From the NCBI GenBank assembly GCA_020846635.1, contig JADLDO010000028.1:372001-436000 (forward strand): 64,000 nucleotides of DNA. The letters are read 5' to 3'. The DNA is from Caldilineaceae bacterium. Lineage in GTDB: Bacteria; Chloroflexota; Anaerolineae; Caldilineales; Caldilineaceae. The first letter of the stretch is position 1. Every line of letters starts with the position of its first letter. A program made the position numbers and the translations under genes. Of this stretch, positions 15,728 through 25,700 are shown one piece after another. Under the pieces are notes generated by a model. The model worked only from the letters and a program-made list of their open reading frames with translations, ran no database searches and was not told the DNA's origin.

Positions 15728-17281
15728 CTAGGCCGGGTGGTATTTGCGGTATTGTTCGGTGTGCTGGATGCTCCACTCTTGCAGACCGGCATTTTCGACC
15801 TGGCCCATGAACTGCTCCCATTCCGAAAGCGGGCGCACACCCGTAATAAATTTGATACTTTCTTCATCCAGCAGCCGTTGGAAATCTGCCAGCCCTGGGA
15901 AGTTGCTGAGGATGAGCGACGTGTCATAGGGCACGTCGTAGTCAAGCGGCATATTGCCCAATTCGAACTTATCATAGTAGGCAACTGTATGCGTGCTTTG
16001 CCGTCCGGCCTGACCATCCTCAAGCACAACGGTCAGGTAGGGCTCGGTGCCCATCCCCTTGACGTTGTAGAAGTCAGAAGCATATTTCTCTTCACAGGGA
16101 GCCGTAGCCGGGACCAACTCATGATATTGACCTGCGGACTGATCCGCCCATTCCCAATCTGCCCCTTCCAGGCCGTTACGCACGATGACAAGATTGGTGC
16201 CGTCTTCGGGGAGCCCCTGATAGCACCAGTCCGCGTAGCGAATGACCGCATCGGGATATTTAGACTTGCGCGAAATCATGTAGGCGCTGCTGCCGCCTAC
16301 GTTGTTGGTCTTTGCCAACCCCGCCGGCCCGGTCATGGCCTCTGGGAAACCATAGTCGATGTCGGTATAACCGGCGTCTAGGCGAATTTGCTCCCACCAG
16401 ATGGTGATGCGCGAATACCAGCCAAGCCAGGTGCCGATTGTGAGCGTGTTGAGCATGGCGCGGAAGTCTGGATTGGCAAAGGTTTCTTGCTGGAAGTAGC
16501 CAAGTGACCACCACTCATTCATCTTGGTGATCCACTCAAAATAGCCCGGATGAAGTTCGACCGGCATGAGTACGCCGCTCTCGTCAAGCCAGTTTGAGTT
16601 GCCCCCTGGCACAAACGCCCCCAGCGTATTCATCATCAGATCGCCGCGGTTTGTCGTCGCCACGACCGATTCGGGGTGCATTTCCTTGAAGGTGGCAATC
16701 GTCTCCTCCATTTGATCCCAGGTCGTTGGCATCTCCAGCCCGGCTTCGGCCAACCAGTCGGTGCGGAAAAAGCAGAAGTGCGTATGAGCCATCAGCCCCA
16801 AACGAGGATAGCCCCATGTTTTCCCCTCCGCGTCGCGCATACGCGCCCAGGCGTAATCCGAGTTCATCCGCAAAATATTCTGACCATGTTCCGCCAGCAG
16901 GTCGTCTACCGGAATGATCGCGGTCTTGAAGTCGGGCCATGCCCCTTCAAATAGATCCAGCGGTTCGCCGCCGGATGCCAGCAAGAGGTTGAGCTTCTCG
17001 GTTTGGGCTGGCCCAGGTGCTACCATATAAACGTTTACCAAGACGCCTGTCTCGTCGAGGATGCGATCGCGCACAGCCTGGGTCTTTGCTGGGTTGCCGC
17101 CACTGCCTGGGCAAGTGGGTTGGCCTTGAAAGACCCAGATTTCGGGTGTTTCCACGGCTGCCTCGCCGCTTCCGGCTGGCTGCGCGACGGGGGTCGCGCA
17201 AGCTGCCAGCACTGCCGCTGATGCGGCAAATCCTATCCCTCGTAGCACTTGACGCCGGCTTAGTTTCCGGTCAGAGTTCAT
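15728..17281 (-). CDS. Extracellular solute-binding lipoprotein, LplA-like
   Basis: A Tat-type lipoprotein signal starts the protein: LSRRQVLRGIGFAASAAVLAAC, with Cys as the lipid attachment point. The mature part of about 490 residues is a family 1 binding protein of the LplA branch (WPDFKTAIIPVDDLLAEHGQNI, later PYDTSLILSNFPGLADFQRLL and the C-terminal W-x-x-QHTEQYRKY-like end). ATG at 17281 has a perfect AAGGAGG 6 bp upstream; a start at 17329 is not needed. It delivers the substrate to the LplB/LplC permeases downstream. As the promoter-proximal structural gene it should be the most highly expressed. Confidence 0.9.
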   Translation of the reverse strand: MNSDRKLSRRQVLRGIGFAASAAVLAACATPVAQPAGSGEAAVETPEIWVFQGQPTCPGSGGNPAKTQAVRDRILDETGVLVNVYMVAPGPAQTEKLNLLLASGGEPLDLFEGAWPDFKTAIIPVDDLLAEHGQNILRMNSDYAWARMRDAEGKTWGYPRLGLMAHTHFCFFRTDWLAEAGLEMPTTWDQMEETIATFKEMHPESVVATTNRGDLMMNTLGAFVPGGNSNWLDESGVLMPVELHPGYFEWITKMNEWWSLGYFQQETFANPDFRAMLNTLTIGTWLGWYSRITIWWEQIRLDAGYTDIDYGFPEAMTGPAGLAKTNNVGGSSAYMISRKSKYPDAVIRYADWCYQGLPEDGTNLVIVRNGLEGADWEWADQSAGQYHELVPATAPCEEKYASDFYNVKGMGTEPYLTVVLEDGQAGRQSTHTVAYYDKFELGNMPLDYDVPYDTSLILSNFPGLADFQRLLDEESIKFITGVRPLSEWEQFMGQVENAGLQEWSIQHTEQYRKYHPA

Positions 17282-17430
17282 GGGTTCCTCCTTAAGCACA
17301 GTTCTTTTCAGGGATTCATTAGGGAACACTTTCCGATGGGGAGTGGGCCTTACAAGTTTTAGGTCTGGGAAATCGATTCACCTCCCTCGCCACACAAGGG
17401 CGATATGCAATAGGCTGCCGCGGCCCTCTA

Positions 17431-18165
17431 TTACGGCTGCTGTGAACCCTCTTGCTTGCGTTTGGCGCTGGCAAGTCGGGTGATGATGCCGGTGTAATGC
17501 CGCTCTAGCGCCACGCGTGCCGTGGCCGCGTTGCCTTCCGCAATGGCGTCGACAATGGCGGCGTGATTCCGATAGGTCTGCTGCGGATTACTGTCCCAAG
17601 AGGACAAAGTCTTCTGGTTGATGGCTTTGTGAAAGGCCAGCCAGAAGATATCAAGCAGGCGCAATAGTGTGCGGTTGCCTAATTTTTGAAAGAGTGTCTG
17701 ATGAAAGAGCCGATCCTCTTCCGGGAAGGGCTCGTCTCGTTCGGCGCGAACTCGCATCTGCTCGACAATGGCGCGCAGGTCATCAAGCTGCGCTGGGGTG
17801 ATGATCGGGATGACCTGTTCGATCATCCCAATTTCCAGCACACGGCGGACTTCGAGCAATTCGCCCAGATCGTCCAGGTTAAAGAGCAAGCCATAATGCA
17901 GATTGTCCAGCAGGGGCTCGAACGAGAAATCACGTACAAAGATACCACTGCCCCGCCTTGTCTCCAGCACGCCCAGCGATTCTAGCGATTTCACTGCTTC
18001 GCGCACAGAGTTGCGGCTTACGCCTAGCTGCCGGGCCAGTTCGCTCTCGGCAGGCAGCGGATCATCGGCGCGGAGCTTGTTGTCGAGAATATGGGCGCGA
18101 ATCGCCTCCTGCACAGAGTGACTGAGTAGCGGCGGGCGCTCTAGAAGTTTCAGAGATTTGCTCAT
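17431..18165 (-). CDS. GntR-family transcription regulator, FadR/FCD type
   Basis: A 244-residue cytoplasmic repressor or activator. The N-terminal winged helix has the GntR pattern LRADDPLPAESELARQLGVSRNSVREAVKSLESLGVLETRRGSGIFV. The C-terminal FCD domain is all-helical, with candidate metal or ligand residues in RRVLEIGMIE, DRLFHQTLF and YRNHAAIVDAI. FCD regulators usually sense small organic acids, here perhaps a sugar acid made from the imported glycan. It is transcribed in the same direction as the lpl/sialidase cluster and precedes its first gene by 149 bp, so it probably controls that cluster. No clear operator was found. Confidence 0.9.
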   Translation of the reverse strand: MSKSLKLLERPPLLSHSVQEAIRAHILDNKLRADDPLPAESELARQLGVSRNSVREAVKSLESLGVLETRRGSGIFVRDFSFEPLLDNLHYGLLFNLDDLGELLEVRRVLEIGMIEQVIPIITPAQLDDLRAIVEQMRVRAERDEPFPEEDRLFHQTLFQKLGNRTLLRLLDIFWLAFHKAINQKTLSSWDSNPQQTYRNHAAIVDAIAEGNAATARVALERHYTGIITRLASAKRKQEGSQQP

Positions 18166-18347
18166 AAACGAGACTGCTTGTTGGCAGCAGTGTGCATGAA
18201 AGGAGGATCAAAGCGATCCTACAGACTTGTCTCGGTTTTGAACTTTGTTGCGGTTTCGGTTGACTATTTCAGTTGACTATATTGGGCACGACTACTATAG
18301 CAACTTGTAGGATATGTGTCAAGAGGATATTTTGGGCAAAGAGAATT

Positions 18348-18409
18348 CTCGCCCAGAGGCGCTGAGGATTCAGAGGTTTTCTCTCTGGGTCTCTGCGTCT
18401 CCGGGCGAG
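18348..18409. repeat. Palindromic element family C, copy 1
   Basis: Arms CTCGCCCAGAGGCGCTGAG and CTCTGCGTCTCCGGGCGAG pair with three mismatches around a 24-nt loop. It lies just past the DUF3891 stop (18414), between that gene and the GntR regulator. The related copies are at 26915 and 35607. Confidence 0.65.
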
Positions 18410-18413
18410 TTAC

Positions 18414-19202
18414 TTATTTTCTGGGTGCGACGCGCCAGGTCAAGGTGTACAGCGGGGCCGCGGCGAGCGCGGCGTGATAGGCCGCGTGGTTGGGGAAGCG
18501 GTTTTGATCGAGGAGGCGACCGTGGATGCTGACGCTAAAGTGATCCACGCCAAAGGGCCACGGATCAAAGGTGATCTCCTGCTCTGTGCAATGCAGCGTG
18601 ATGCTGGTGTAGGTGCCAACGAAATCGACCGGGCAATGCACAAAAATGCGTTCGTTGCTCCAGGGAATCGTGACCTGGAGGCTGGAGGAATCCCCAAATT
18701 GCAGCAGCCGCGTATGGGCCATGAGCACAGGCTCGCTGGCAGCGTGGTGCAAGGCCGGATCATCCGCCAAACGCTGCCGCACCTCGTTCGTCCAGCTTTC
18801 CTGCTCGGCGATAAAGGTTTCTGTGGCGCGCCGCTCCTCCTCATTCAACCGCTGCAGGTCGCCGGTATAGAGCAGTGTGGCGTGGCGGCTGATCATCAGC
18901 CCCATATAGGGATGCTGCGCCGCGGCGCGGTCAATGCCACGCTGCCAGAGGCCAAGCTTCATCTCTGCTGTGGGGCCATGCATGAAATCGAGGGGGATGC
19001 CATCGTCGCCAACCTCCGGCGCAGCTTCCCATTCATACCAGCCGTTGTCATGTTGCGCGATGGCGTTCATGACCAGGTCGTAAGGCGATGGTGTGGCAAA
19101 ATCGGCGTTGCCCCAATGGCGACAGAATTGAACTGCCATCAGTGCGTGGCTGGTCTGGTTGATGCAAAGCAGTTGGCCGTTGGGTAATGCGCGCGTAATC
19201 AT
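18414..19202 (-). CDS. DUF3891-like protein
   Basis: A 262-residue soluble protein. The N-terminus matches the DUF3891 pattern: a Gln-x-x-HA(L) segment (INQTSHALMAVQFCRHWG), then AIAQHDNGWYEWE and a LDFMHGP segment. The His-Asp spacing resembles metal-dependent HD-type folds, though no function is established for the family. ATG at 19202 is chosen because upstream residues in the longer frame are not conserved-looking. The small membrane-protein gene ends 27 bp upstream on the same strand. Confidence 0.65.
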   Translation of the reverse strand: MITRALPNGQLLCINQTSHALMAVQFCRHWGNADFATPSPYDLVMNAIAQHDNGWYEWEAAPEVGDDGIPLDFMHGPTAEMKLGLWQRGIDRAAAQHPYMGLMISRHATLLYTGDLQRLNEEERRATETFIAEQESWTNEVRQRLADDPALHHAASEPVLMAHTRLLQFGDSSSLQVTIPWSNERIFVHCPVDFVGTYTSITLHCTEQEITFDPWPFGVDHFSVSIHGRLLDQNRFPNHAAYHAALAAAPLYTLTWRVAPRK

Positions 19203-19228
19203 AATGCTGTGCCTTGTCTTTCCTGCTT

Positions 19229-19531
19229 TTACTTCTCTCGACCGGCCTGGCGCTGTGTGAAAATTGCCACCCCCACCGGCGCGCCCAGCACAATGCCAAT
19301 GGCCCGCAGCCACCCAGGCGCACCCGCGAGCTTTGTCACAATCCAATACCCCACCAGCAGCGCCGCGCCCCCCATGATGACAGGGGGCGGCACAGGCGCT
19401 TCCGTACCTGGAGAATTGAAGACCGCGCGCTGCATCTTGTCGATCTGGCTTTCAGCCTGGCGGCGGCTCCAATCCAAGTAAAGGGGAATTAGGAGAATAG
19501 GATAGGCTAGGGTGACAAAGAAGCGAAGCAT
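19229..19531 (-). CDS. Small two-helix membrane protein, unknown
   Basis: One hundred residues. An N-terminal hydrophobic stretch (FFVTLAYPILLIPLYLDW), a charged middle (SRRQAESQIDKMQRA), and two further hydrophobic segments (IMGGAALLVGYWIVTKLAG and AIGIVLGAPVGVAIF). No family is recognised. It lies between DUF3891 and the AI-2E-family gene on the same strand, so the three may be co-transcribed. Confidence 0.55.
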   Translation of the reverse strand: MLRFFVTLAYPILLIPLYLDWSRRQAESQIDKMQRAVFNSPGTEAPVPPPVIMGGAALLVGYWIVTKLAGAPGWLRAIGIVLGAPVGVAIFTQRQAGREK

Positions 19532-19606
19532 GGGGCACTCATTTATTCTGATTCATTCTGAAAGAGAATACGCATAATCTGATGATTGGACATCATCGAT
19601 TCTCCA

Positions 19607-21145
19607 TTAGGATGTGGCATCTTGGGCGCTGAAACCAGGATCGGGCGGGCGTGTGGGCAGGTCGCCAGGGGGCGTATAGAGCATGATGACGCCCTCATCG
19701 CTTGTTTCGGAAGCTGTGCGAGTCGCGGCTGCATCATTGCCCACAACAGCGTCACCCACCGCAGCGTTATCTGCCTGCGTACTCGTACTTTGTGGCTTGG
19801 CGCGCGCGGGGAGTTCATCCCCTCTGACTGTGCGGCGATAGACGGTGGCGCGCCGCCGATCCGGCGGGATTGGCTGGCCCTGGAAGGGGGGATAGTCGAG
19901 CAGCTTGGCATGGACATAGGCGCCAAGCACGCGCAGGCTGGCAAGCACCGGCGCAGCAAAGAGCGCGCCCAAAATGCCAAAGAGATTAAAGCCGATACCC
20001 ACGCCGCACAGCACCACAATTGGATGCAGGTTCACTCCTCTGCCGATGATGCGCGGCACCAAGATGTAATTTTCCAACTGCTGAATAATAAAGTAGATGG
20101 CTGTTGTAATCAGCGCAAAGCCAAAGTTGTTGACACCATATTCATTGAGCACTGTACTGCCCTGGATCAAGGCAATGATCACCGCGGGGATCATCGACAA
20201 GGTCGGGCCGAGTGTGGGGATAATCTCCAACATACCCGCTAAAAGGCCCAGGAGCAGCGCACCCGGCATCCCTGCCGCCTCCAGTGCCAGCCAGGTGGTA
20301 ATCCCCACCACAATACAGAGGATCAACTGGCCGCGGAAAAAGGATTGCCAGATATAGCCCATGCGCCGCAGCAGGTCGATCCATTCCGACTGATAGGTGC
20401 GTGGAAAGAGTCCCTCGATATACCGGCGGATGCTGGGGGAATCTTTGGTCATATAGAGGCTGAGGAAAAAGACCAAGAGGAAGGTCACGAACACTTGGAC
20501 AATGCTGCCGACAACGCTAAAGCCGATGGCCGCTGTGCTGCTGACCAAGTTGGTCGCTGTGCTGATCAACTGTTGGAAATAGCCCAGGATCTCTGCCAGC
20601 GTGGGGATGAAGGCGAAGTCGCTGACATTCTGCTCGATTTGGGCGGTAATGCCGGAGAGCGGAACCTGGAAGCCAAAGATTTCTACCACATCGGGCAGGT
20701 TGTTGACCATGTCGCCCACCCACGCAAAGAGGCGAAAGGCTGTCGTGGGCACGTCGAAATTGAGCGAGGCAAGTTGGGCGAGCAGCACAGGAACCAGCAA
20801 AATCGGTGTCAGCACAATGCCCACAAAGAGCAGCAGGTAGAGCAGCAATGTGCTGATGGCGCGCGGAATCCGCACGCGCTCGGCCAAATCGACAATGGGA
20901 CTGAGGAAGTAGGCAATGACTCCTGCAATGACCAACATGGGAATGAACGAGCGAATTGCCCAGACAAGCCCAACGCCCACGACCAACAAGACGAGAATAA
21001 CCGTGCGTTTTGTATCCACGTCCCAAGAGGAAGGGACGATTGCTTCCGCGTTTGGCCTGCGGACAGGTGCAACCGCCGGTTCGTTTGCCTCCGCGTCTAG
21101 GGGACGCTCCGGCAACATTGCCGTCGGTTCAGAATAATTCGCCAT
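19607..21145 (-). CDS. AI-2E family transporter (PerM/DUF20)
   Basis: An integral membrane protein of 512 residues. The core shows the family's paired N-terminal helices, a long periplasmic loop (about residues 150-220) and the C-terminal block LLGLLAGMLEIIPTLGPTLSMIPAVIIALIQGS followed by VVLCGVGIGFNLFGILGALFAAPVLASLRVL. Members export varied small molecules or ions; TqsA exports autoinducer 2 and others exchange sodium or alkali. N- and C-terminal tails are long and polar and look disordered. The start at 21145 (MANYSEP) is favoured over 21175 by the sequence, not by a strong ribosome site. Substrate unknown. Confidence 0.85.
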   Translation of the reverse strand: MANYSEPTAMLPERPLDAEANEPAVAPVRRPNAEAIVPSSWDVDTKRTVILVLLVVGVGLVWAIRSFIPMLVIAGVIAYFLSPIVDLAERVRIPRAISTLLLYLLLFVGIVLTPILLVPVLLAQLASLNFDVPTTAFRLFAWVGDMVNNLPDVVEIFGFQVPLSGITAQIEQNVSDFAFIPTLAEILGYFQQLISTATNLVSSTAAIGFSVVGSIVQVFVTFLLVFFLSLYMTKDSPSIRRYIEGLFPRTYQSEWIDLLRRMGYIWQSFFRGQLILCIVVGITTWLALEAAGMPGALLLGLLAGMLEIIPTLGPTLSMIPAVIIALIQGSTVLNEYGVNNFGFALITTAIYFIIQQLENYILVPRIIGRGVNLHPIVVLCGVGIGFNLFGILGALFAAPVLASLRVLGAYVHAKLLDYPPFQGQPIPPDRRRATVYRRTVRGDELPARAKPQSTSTQADNAAVGDAVVGNDAAATRTASETSDEGVIMLYTPPGDLPTRPPDPGFSAQDATS

Positions 21146-21300
21146 CGAGAATCGCTTGCTGTGAACTAGACCCAATCCAGCACCGGGTCTGTGCTTGCGC
21201 CAAAGTGTCTATGCGTTGCTGACTGCGTGCTGCTGACTATGTGTTACCGTCTCTATGAACCATAACACAAAATCATGGGATCGGTCGCGCTCAATCGTCA

Positions 21301-22512
21301 TCAGCGGCGTGCAACCTTGCTGGCGGCTTTGCGTGCTTGCACCAACTCTAGTCCTGATTGCCGGGCAAATTGCTCGAAAAGACGGTAGAAGTGTTCACGG
21401 TCGGCATGGCTAATCACGGCGAGTGCGTCGGCAGTCTCTGCCGCATAGGGATAGCCGCCACCCACTACACATTCGGCACGCACCAAGTTGAGAACATCCT
21501 CTGCCAAGCCCTCGTCAACGATCCAATGGGGCATCTCCAAGCGCGCCGGCACTCGATCACGCGTGAGTCGTACATAGGTAAAGGCGACATCGTTATAGAG
21601 CGTGGCATCATACTCACGGCGCAAGTTGTCTTCGCGGTCACAGTAAAAGAGTGGGGTGCGATCGCCCCAGTTGCGTAGATAGCCATCGAGAAGCCCGGCA
21701 TCGCTGATCGTCAGCTTCTCGCCCCCCAACTGTGTGCTGGAGACTGTATCCACCAGATTGACAAAATCATGGCTGTAAGAGCGATCCACAAACGCCACCA
21801 GCGGCACTCTCGAGTCGCGCGAACAATCAACCAGTTTACGGACTGCGTTGAGGTAAGTCTGTGCTTGCCCTGCGCGCAATTGAACGGCGAAGCTGACGAT
21901 CAGGGAGCCATCGAAAAAGCAGAGTGGCTTGGCGCGCTGTGGTGCATCTGCATAATCCGCCATGATCTTGCAGATTTGGTCGCACTCGCCCATAAAGCGC
22001 TCAAGGGTTACGCGCCCGCTCGGCATGGCGCGGTCATCAACCACTTCATCAATGCCGTCGTCCAGTTCGTTGGGGCTGAGCACCGAAAAGGAGATGTTCT
22101 TGACATAGGGCGTGCCTGCCTGGTGAGGGTTGATGAACCAGCCGATCTGGATAGCACCCACCGGGATATTAAAGTCCTTGCTGGGTGGAATCTGGCTGCC
22201 ATCGACCGCGGCCACAGGTCGCCCGGTCAACACCTCCAGCGCCCACGCTCGTGCATCCTCATGGTTCGCCCATTTTTGTCCAAAGGGCAAGCAGAGATCC
22301 GTTGCCTCATCCCATTCGGGCGTGGGCAATGCGCCCTTGGGCGTATCGCCAAGCGTGTCTAGGAAATTCGATAAGGCGTGATAGTCATATTCTTGCAATT
22401 TGGCAAGGCGCGTGCGGATTGCGTCATGTTGGTTGCGCAATCCCCCTGCATACTCTTCAAACTGAACACGCTTCTCGTCTAAAGCGACAATTACTTTTTC
22501 ACGGTCTAACAC
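21301..22512 (-). CDS. nurA: NurA-domain nuclease
   Basis: A 403-residue protein with the NurA fold. The first acidic motif reads VAAVDGSQIPP and the second CFFDGSLIVSFAVQ, followed by FVDRSYSHDFVN and, near the C-terminus, PARLEMPHWIVDEG. NurA is a 5' to 3' single- and double-strand nuclease that works with the HerA hexameric translocase in end resection. An N-terminal coiled-coil of about 70 residues is visible. No herA is in the window. The frame opens at GTG, with no clear Shine-Dalgarno site. Confidence 0.85.
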   Translation of the reverse strand: MLDREKVIVALDEKRVQFEEYAGGLRNQHDAIRTRLAKLQEYDYHALSNFLDTLGDTPKGALPTPEWDEATDLCLPFGQKWANHEDARAWALEVLTGRPVAAVDGSQIPPSKDFNIPVGAIQIGWFINPHQAGTPYVKNISFSVLSPNELDDGIDEVVDDRAMPSGRVTLERFMGECDQICKIMADYADAPQRAKPLCFFDGSLIVSFAVQLRAGQAQTYLNAVRKLVDCSRDSRVPLVAFVDRSYSHDFVNLVDTVSSTQLGGEKLTISDAGLLDGYLRNWGDRTPLFYCDREDNLRREYDATLYNDVAFTYVRLTRDRVPARLEMPHWIVDEGLAEDVLNLVRAECVVGGGYPYAAETADALAVISHADREHFYRLFEQFARQSGLELVQARKAASKVARR

Positions 22513-22782
22513 GTCATCACTCTATGAAGTGGAGGTTATGCACCGATGACTATACGACGCCAGGCGCCTTTGGTGGAGGCTGAAGCAAATTAGCCCAATT
22601 CATTATACGAAAACGCCAACTTGTGGCGCTTGTTCGCTGCATGGTTATGCACACAATTATGTGCACGAGAACCATTATAACATAGTGTAGGCTGGTATTC
22701 CGTCGCTGCCGACTCAGTCGCTGTTGCGCCGGTTTTATTTGTCTCTGGCGGCGGATTCAATCATTTGAGGAGGCACGCACCC

Positions 22783-25700
22783 ATGGTCGATCCAGGGCGC
22801 AGCCCGCGGGCAGTTTATCTACACACTTGGACATCGAGAATGCGCCAAAACGCGCCTAGACTGCTGCGGATCTTTGCATTCGTGCTGACAACGATTCTGT
22901 TGGCACCGATTCAAGCTGCCGGGCAGCAAAATGTAGATGTTGTGTGGAGCAATGACGCGCCGTTGGGGGGCTATTCCCTCGGCGATTTTAATGGCGATGG
23001 CATAACGGATCTGTTCCGAGTGATGGGGACTCAGTGGCAATATTCTGCGAGCGGAACCGGCCCGTGGATTAATCTGGCTACTGATGCTACACCGCAAAGC
23101 GAACTCCGTTTTGGTGACTTCAACGGCGACGGTACAACCGATGTTTTTCATAAACTCGGCACTCAATGGCGATATAGCGCTAGCGGTACGCAGCCGTGGG
23201 CAAATCTCGCGATGGAATCAGTCACACCCCTTAGTGACCTCCGCTTTGGCGATTTTAATGGCGATAACATTACAGATGTCTTTACTGTGGATACTATCAC
23301 CGAACCCGGTCGCTGGCGCTACTCTCCCGGTGGTGCTAGCGGATATGTGCCACTGCAAATTGAACCCAGTCTTAGCGTCAATGACCTGCGTTTTGGTTAT
23401 TTTGATAACGACGACAGGATTGATGTCTTTAATCGTCGATCCGACGGGGAATGGCGCTATTCCTCTGGCGGCACCGGTGCTTGGAACTATGATCTGGCTG
23501 GTGCTGCTGAAGTTCCTTATCAAGATATGGCATCGGGTGATTTTGATGGCGATGGCATCACTGATGTCTTTAATCGCCAACCCAGCGGGCAGTGGCGTTT
23601 TTCGCGCAGTGGTACTGACGGGTGGGTGAACCTAAACAGCGAACCAGGTGTTACCCTTCCCAACATGCGGTTTGGTGATTTCAATGGCGACGGGCGTACC
23701 GATGTCTTTAGTATCGGGCCAAGTGGCATCCCGCGCTATTCGAGTGGTGCTACAGGGCCCTGGCAAGACCTTACGCCTGGCCTTGAGCCAACTCCTACGC
23801 ATACTCCCACAGTCACAGCCACACCAACTCCCACTGTTACAGGTTCACCCCCTGCCACCGGCACGCCTACTGCGACCGGCTCGCCAACGCCCACGCCGGA
23901 GGGCTGTCGCGATATTTTGTACAACGGGGGCTTTGAGTTTGATGGGGGCTGGACGTTTGGCAACAGCCCTGTGCCTGGGAAATATACAGGCGTGCAAAGA
24001 CGGAGTGGGCTGCGTTCTGTGCAGTTGGGGATACCGCCGGAGATGGGCGTGGTAGAGAGCTATTCGTCCATCCGCCAACTGGTCACGGTTCCCGCGAACA
24101 CCTCAACGGTGACATTGCGCTGGTGGCAGTGGGCCTTTAGCGATGAAGGGCCAAACCCCAATCCCGGCAGCTTCCAGGATCGCTTGGATGTCGTCATCCT
24201 CTCTCCAGGTGGCGACACGCTGCGCGTTGTGTCGCGCACACGCCGCATTGATGGTAGCTGGCAGCAGGGCTCGGTTGACCTGACCGAGTTTGCGGGGCAG
24301 AGTTTCTATGTCTATTTCAACTTGTACAACGATGGCAACGGCGCGCGCTCTTGGATCTTCCTTGATGACATGATGCTCGAAGCCTGTCCCGGCAGCGGGC
24401 CTATGCATGGTGGCCCTGGGATGCCGGGCGGCAATATGGGCGGGGGCAGACCACCGCATGGCGGCCCAGGCAAACCTGGTATGGGGGGCGGGCCTTGCTG
24501 CGAACCACCCAGATCAATGGCTGACCTTGAATTGAGCAAGTCTGTCAACAGCATAACGGCTACGGTGGGAAGCAATGTGGTCTTTACCGTCGTCGTGACC
24601 AACACCGGCCCTGGCGATGCCACCGGCGTATCGGTCAAAGACGAGTTGCCCTCCGGCTTTGCCTTTGCCGGCAACAGCGGCGGCTATGACGCCGGCAGCG
24701 GCATTTGGACGATTGGCAACCTGGCAAATGGGGCAAGCGCTACCCTGGTCATTACCGGTACTTTCAGCCAGCTAGGTGAATTCACCAACTATGCACAGGT
24801 GTGGAGCAGCCACCAATCTGACCCAGACTCGGTGCCGTGTAACAATTCTAGGGACGAGGATGACGACGCTACCGTCACTGTTACTGTGACCGAATCATCG
24901 CCGACTTCAACGCCGACACTTGCGCCGACACCAACAGAAACGGTGACCTCTGGGCCAACGCCGACAGAAACGTCGACCTCTGTGTCGCCCTCAACAGACA
25001 CGCCGACGCTTACACCGACTCCAACGGACACGGCGACGTTTACGCCAACACCAACAGATACACCAACACCAACAGATACAGCGACTCTTACACCAATACC
25101 AACGGATACACCGACGCTTACGCCAACAGACACACCAACATTTACGGCGACACCAACGGATACACCGACTGTCACATCAACACCAACGGATACACCGACA
25201 CCAACTTTGACACCTACCCCATTGCCGCTAACCGACCTCGCCTTTGGTGACTTTAATGGTGATGGTATTACCGATGTCTTTAATCGCCAGCCTAGTGGAC
25301 AGTGGCGTTATTCGCCGGGTGGTACGGGTAATTGGGTACTGCTAGCGACTGCAGCCGACGTCTCTTTTGCCGATCTCCGTTTTGGCGATTTTGACGGTGA
25401 TGGTATTACCGATGTCTTTAATAAAACCGGCAGTCAATGGCGATTTAGCTCCGGCGGTACGGCCCCGTGGGCAAATCTCGTTACAGAATCAGAGACACCC
25501 CTTGCTGATTTGCGCTTCGGCGATTTCGATGGCGATGGCAGGACTGATGTCTTTAGTGTTGTGCCCGGCACCGGGCAGTGGCGCTATTCCCCAGGTGGCG
25601 CTGAAAGTTATGTGCTGCTCAACGCAGATGCCGGTCTCACGATTCATGACCTGCGCTTTGGCTTTTTTGACAATGATGACATGATAGACGTCTTCAATCG

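Noticed and set aside
21301..22512. A HerA-NurA pair
   Set aside because: No HerA-like ATPase gene is in the window; the neighbours are unrelated.
24895..25220. CRISPR or non-coding repeat
   Set aside because: The repeat is in frame within the surface-protein gene and codes a Thr/Pro linker.
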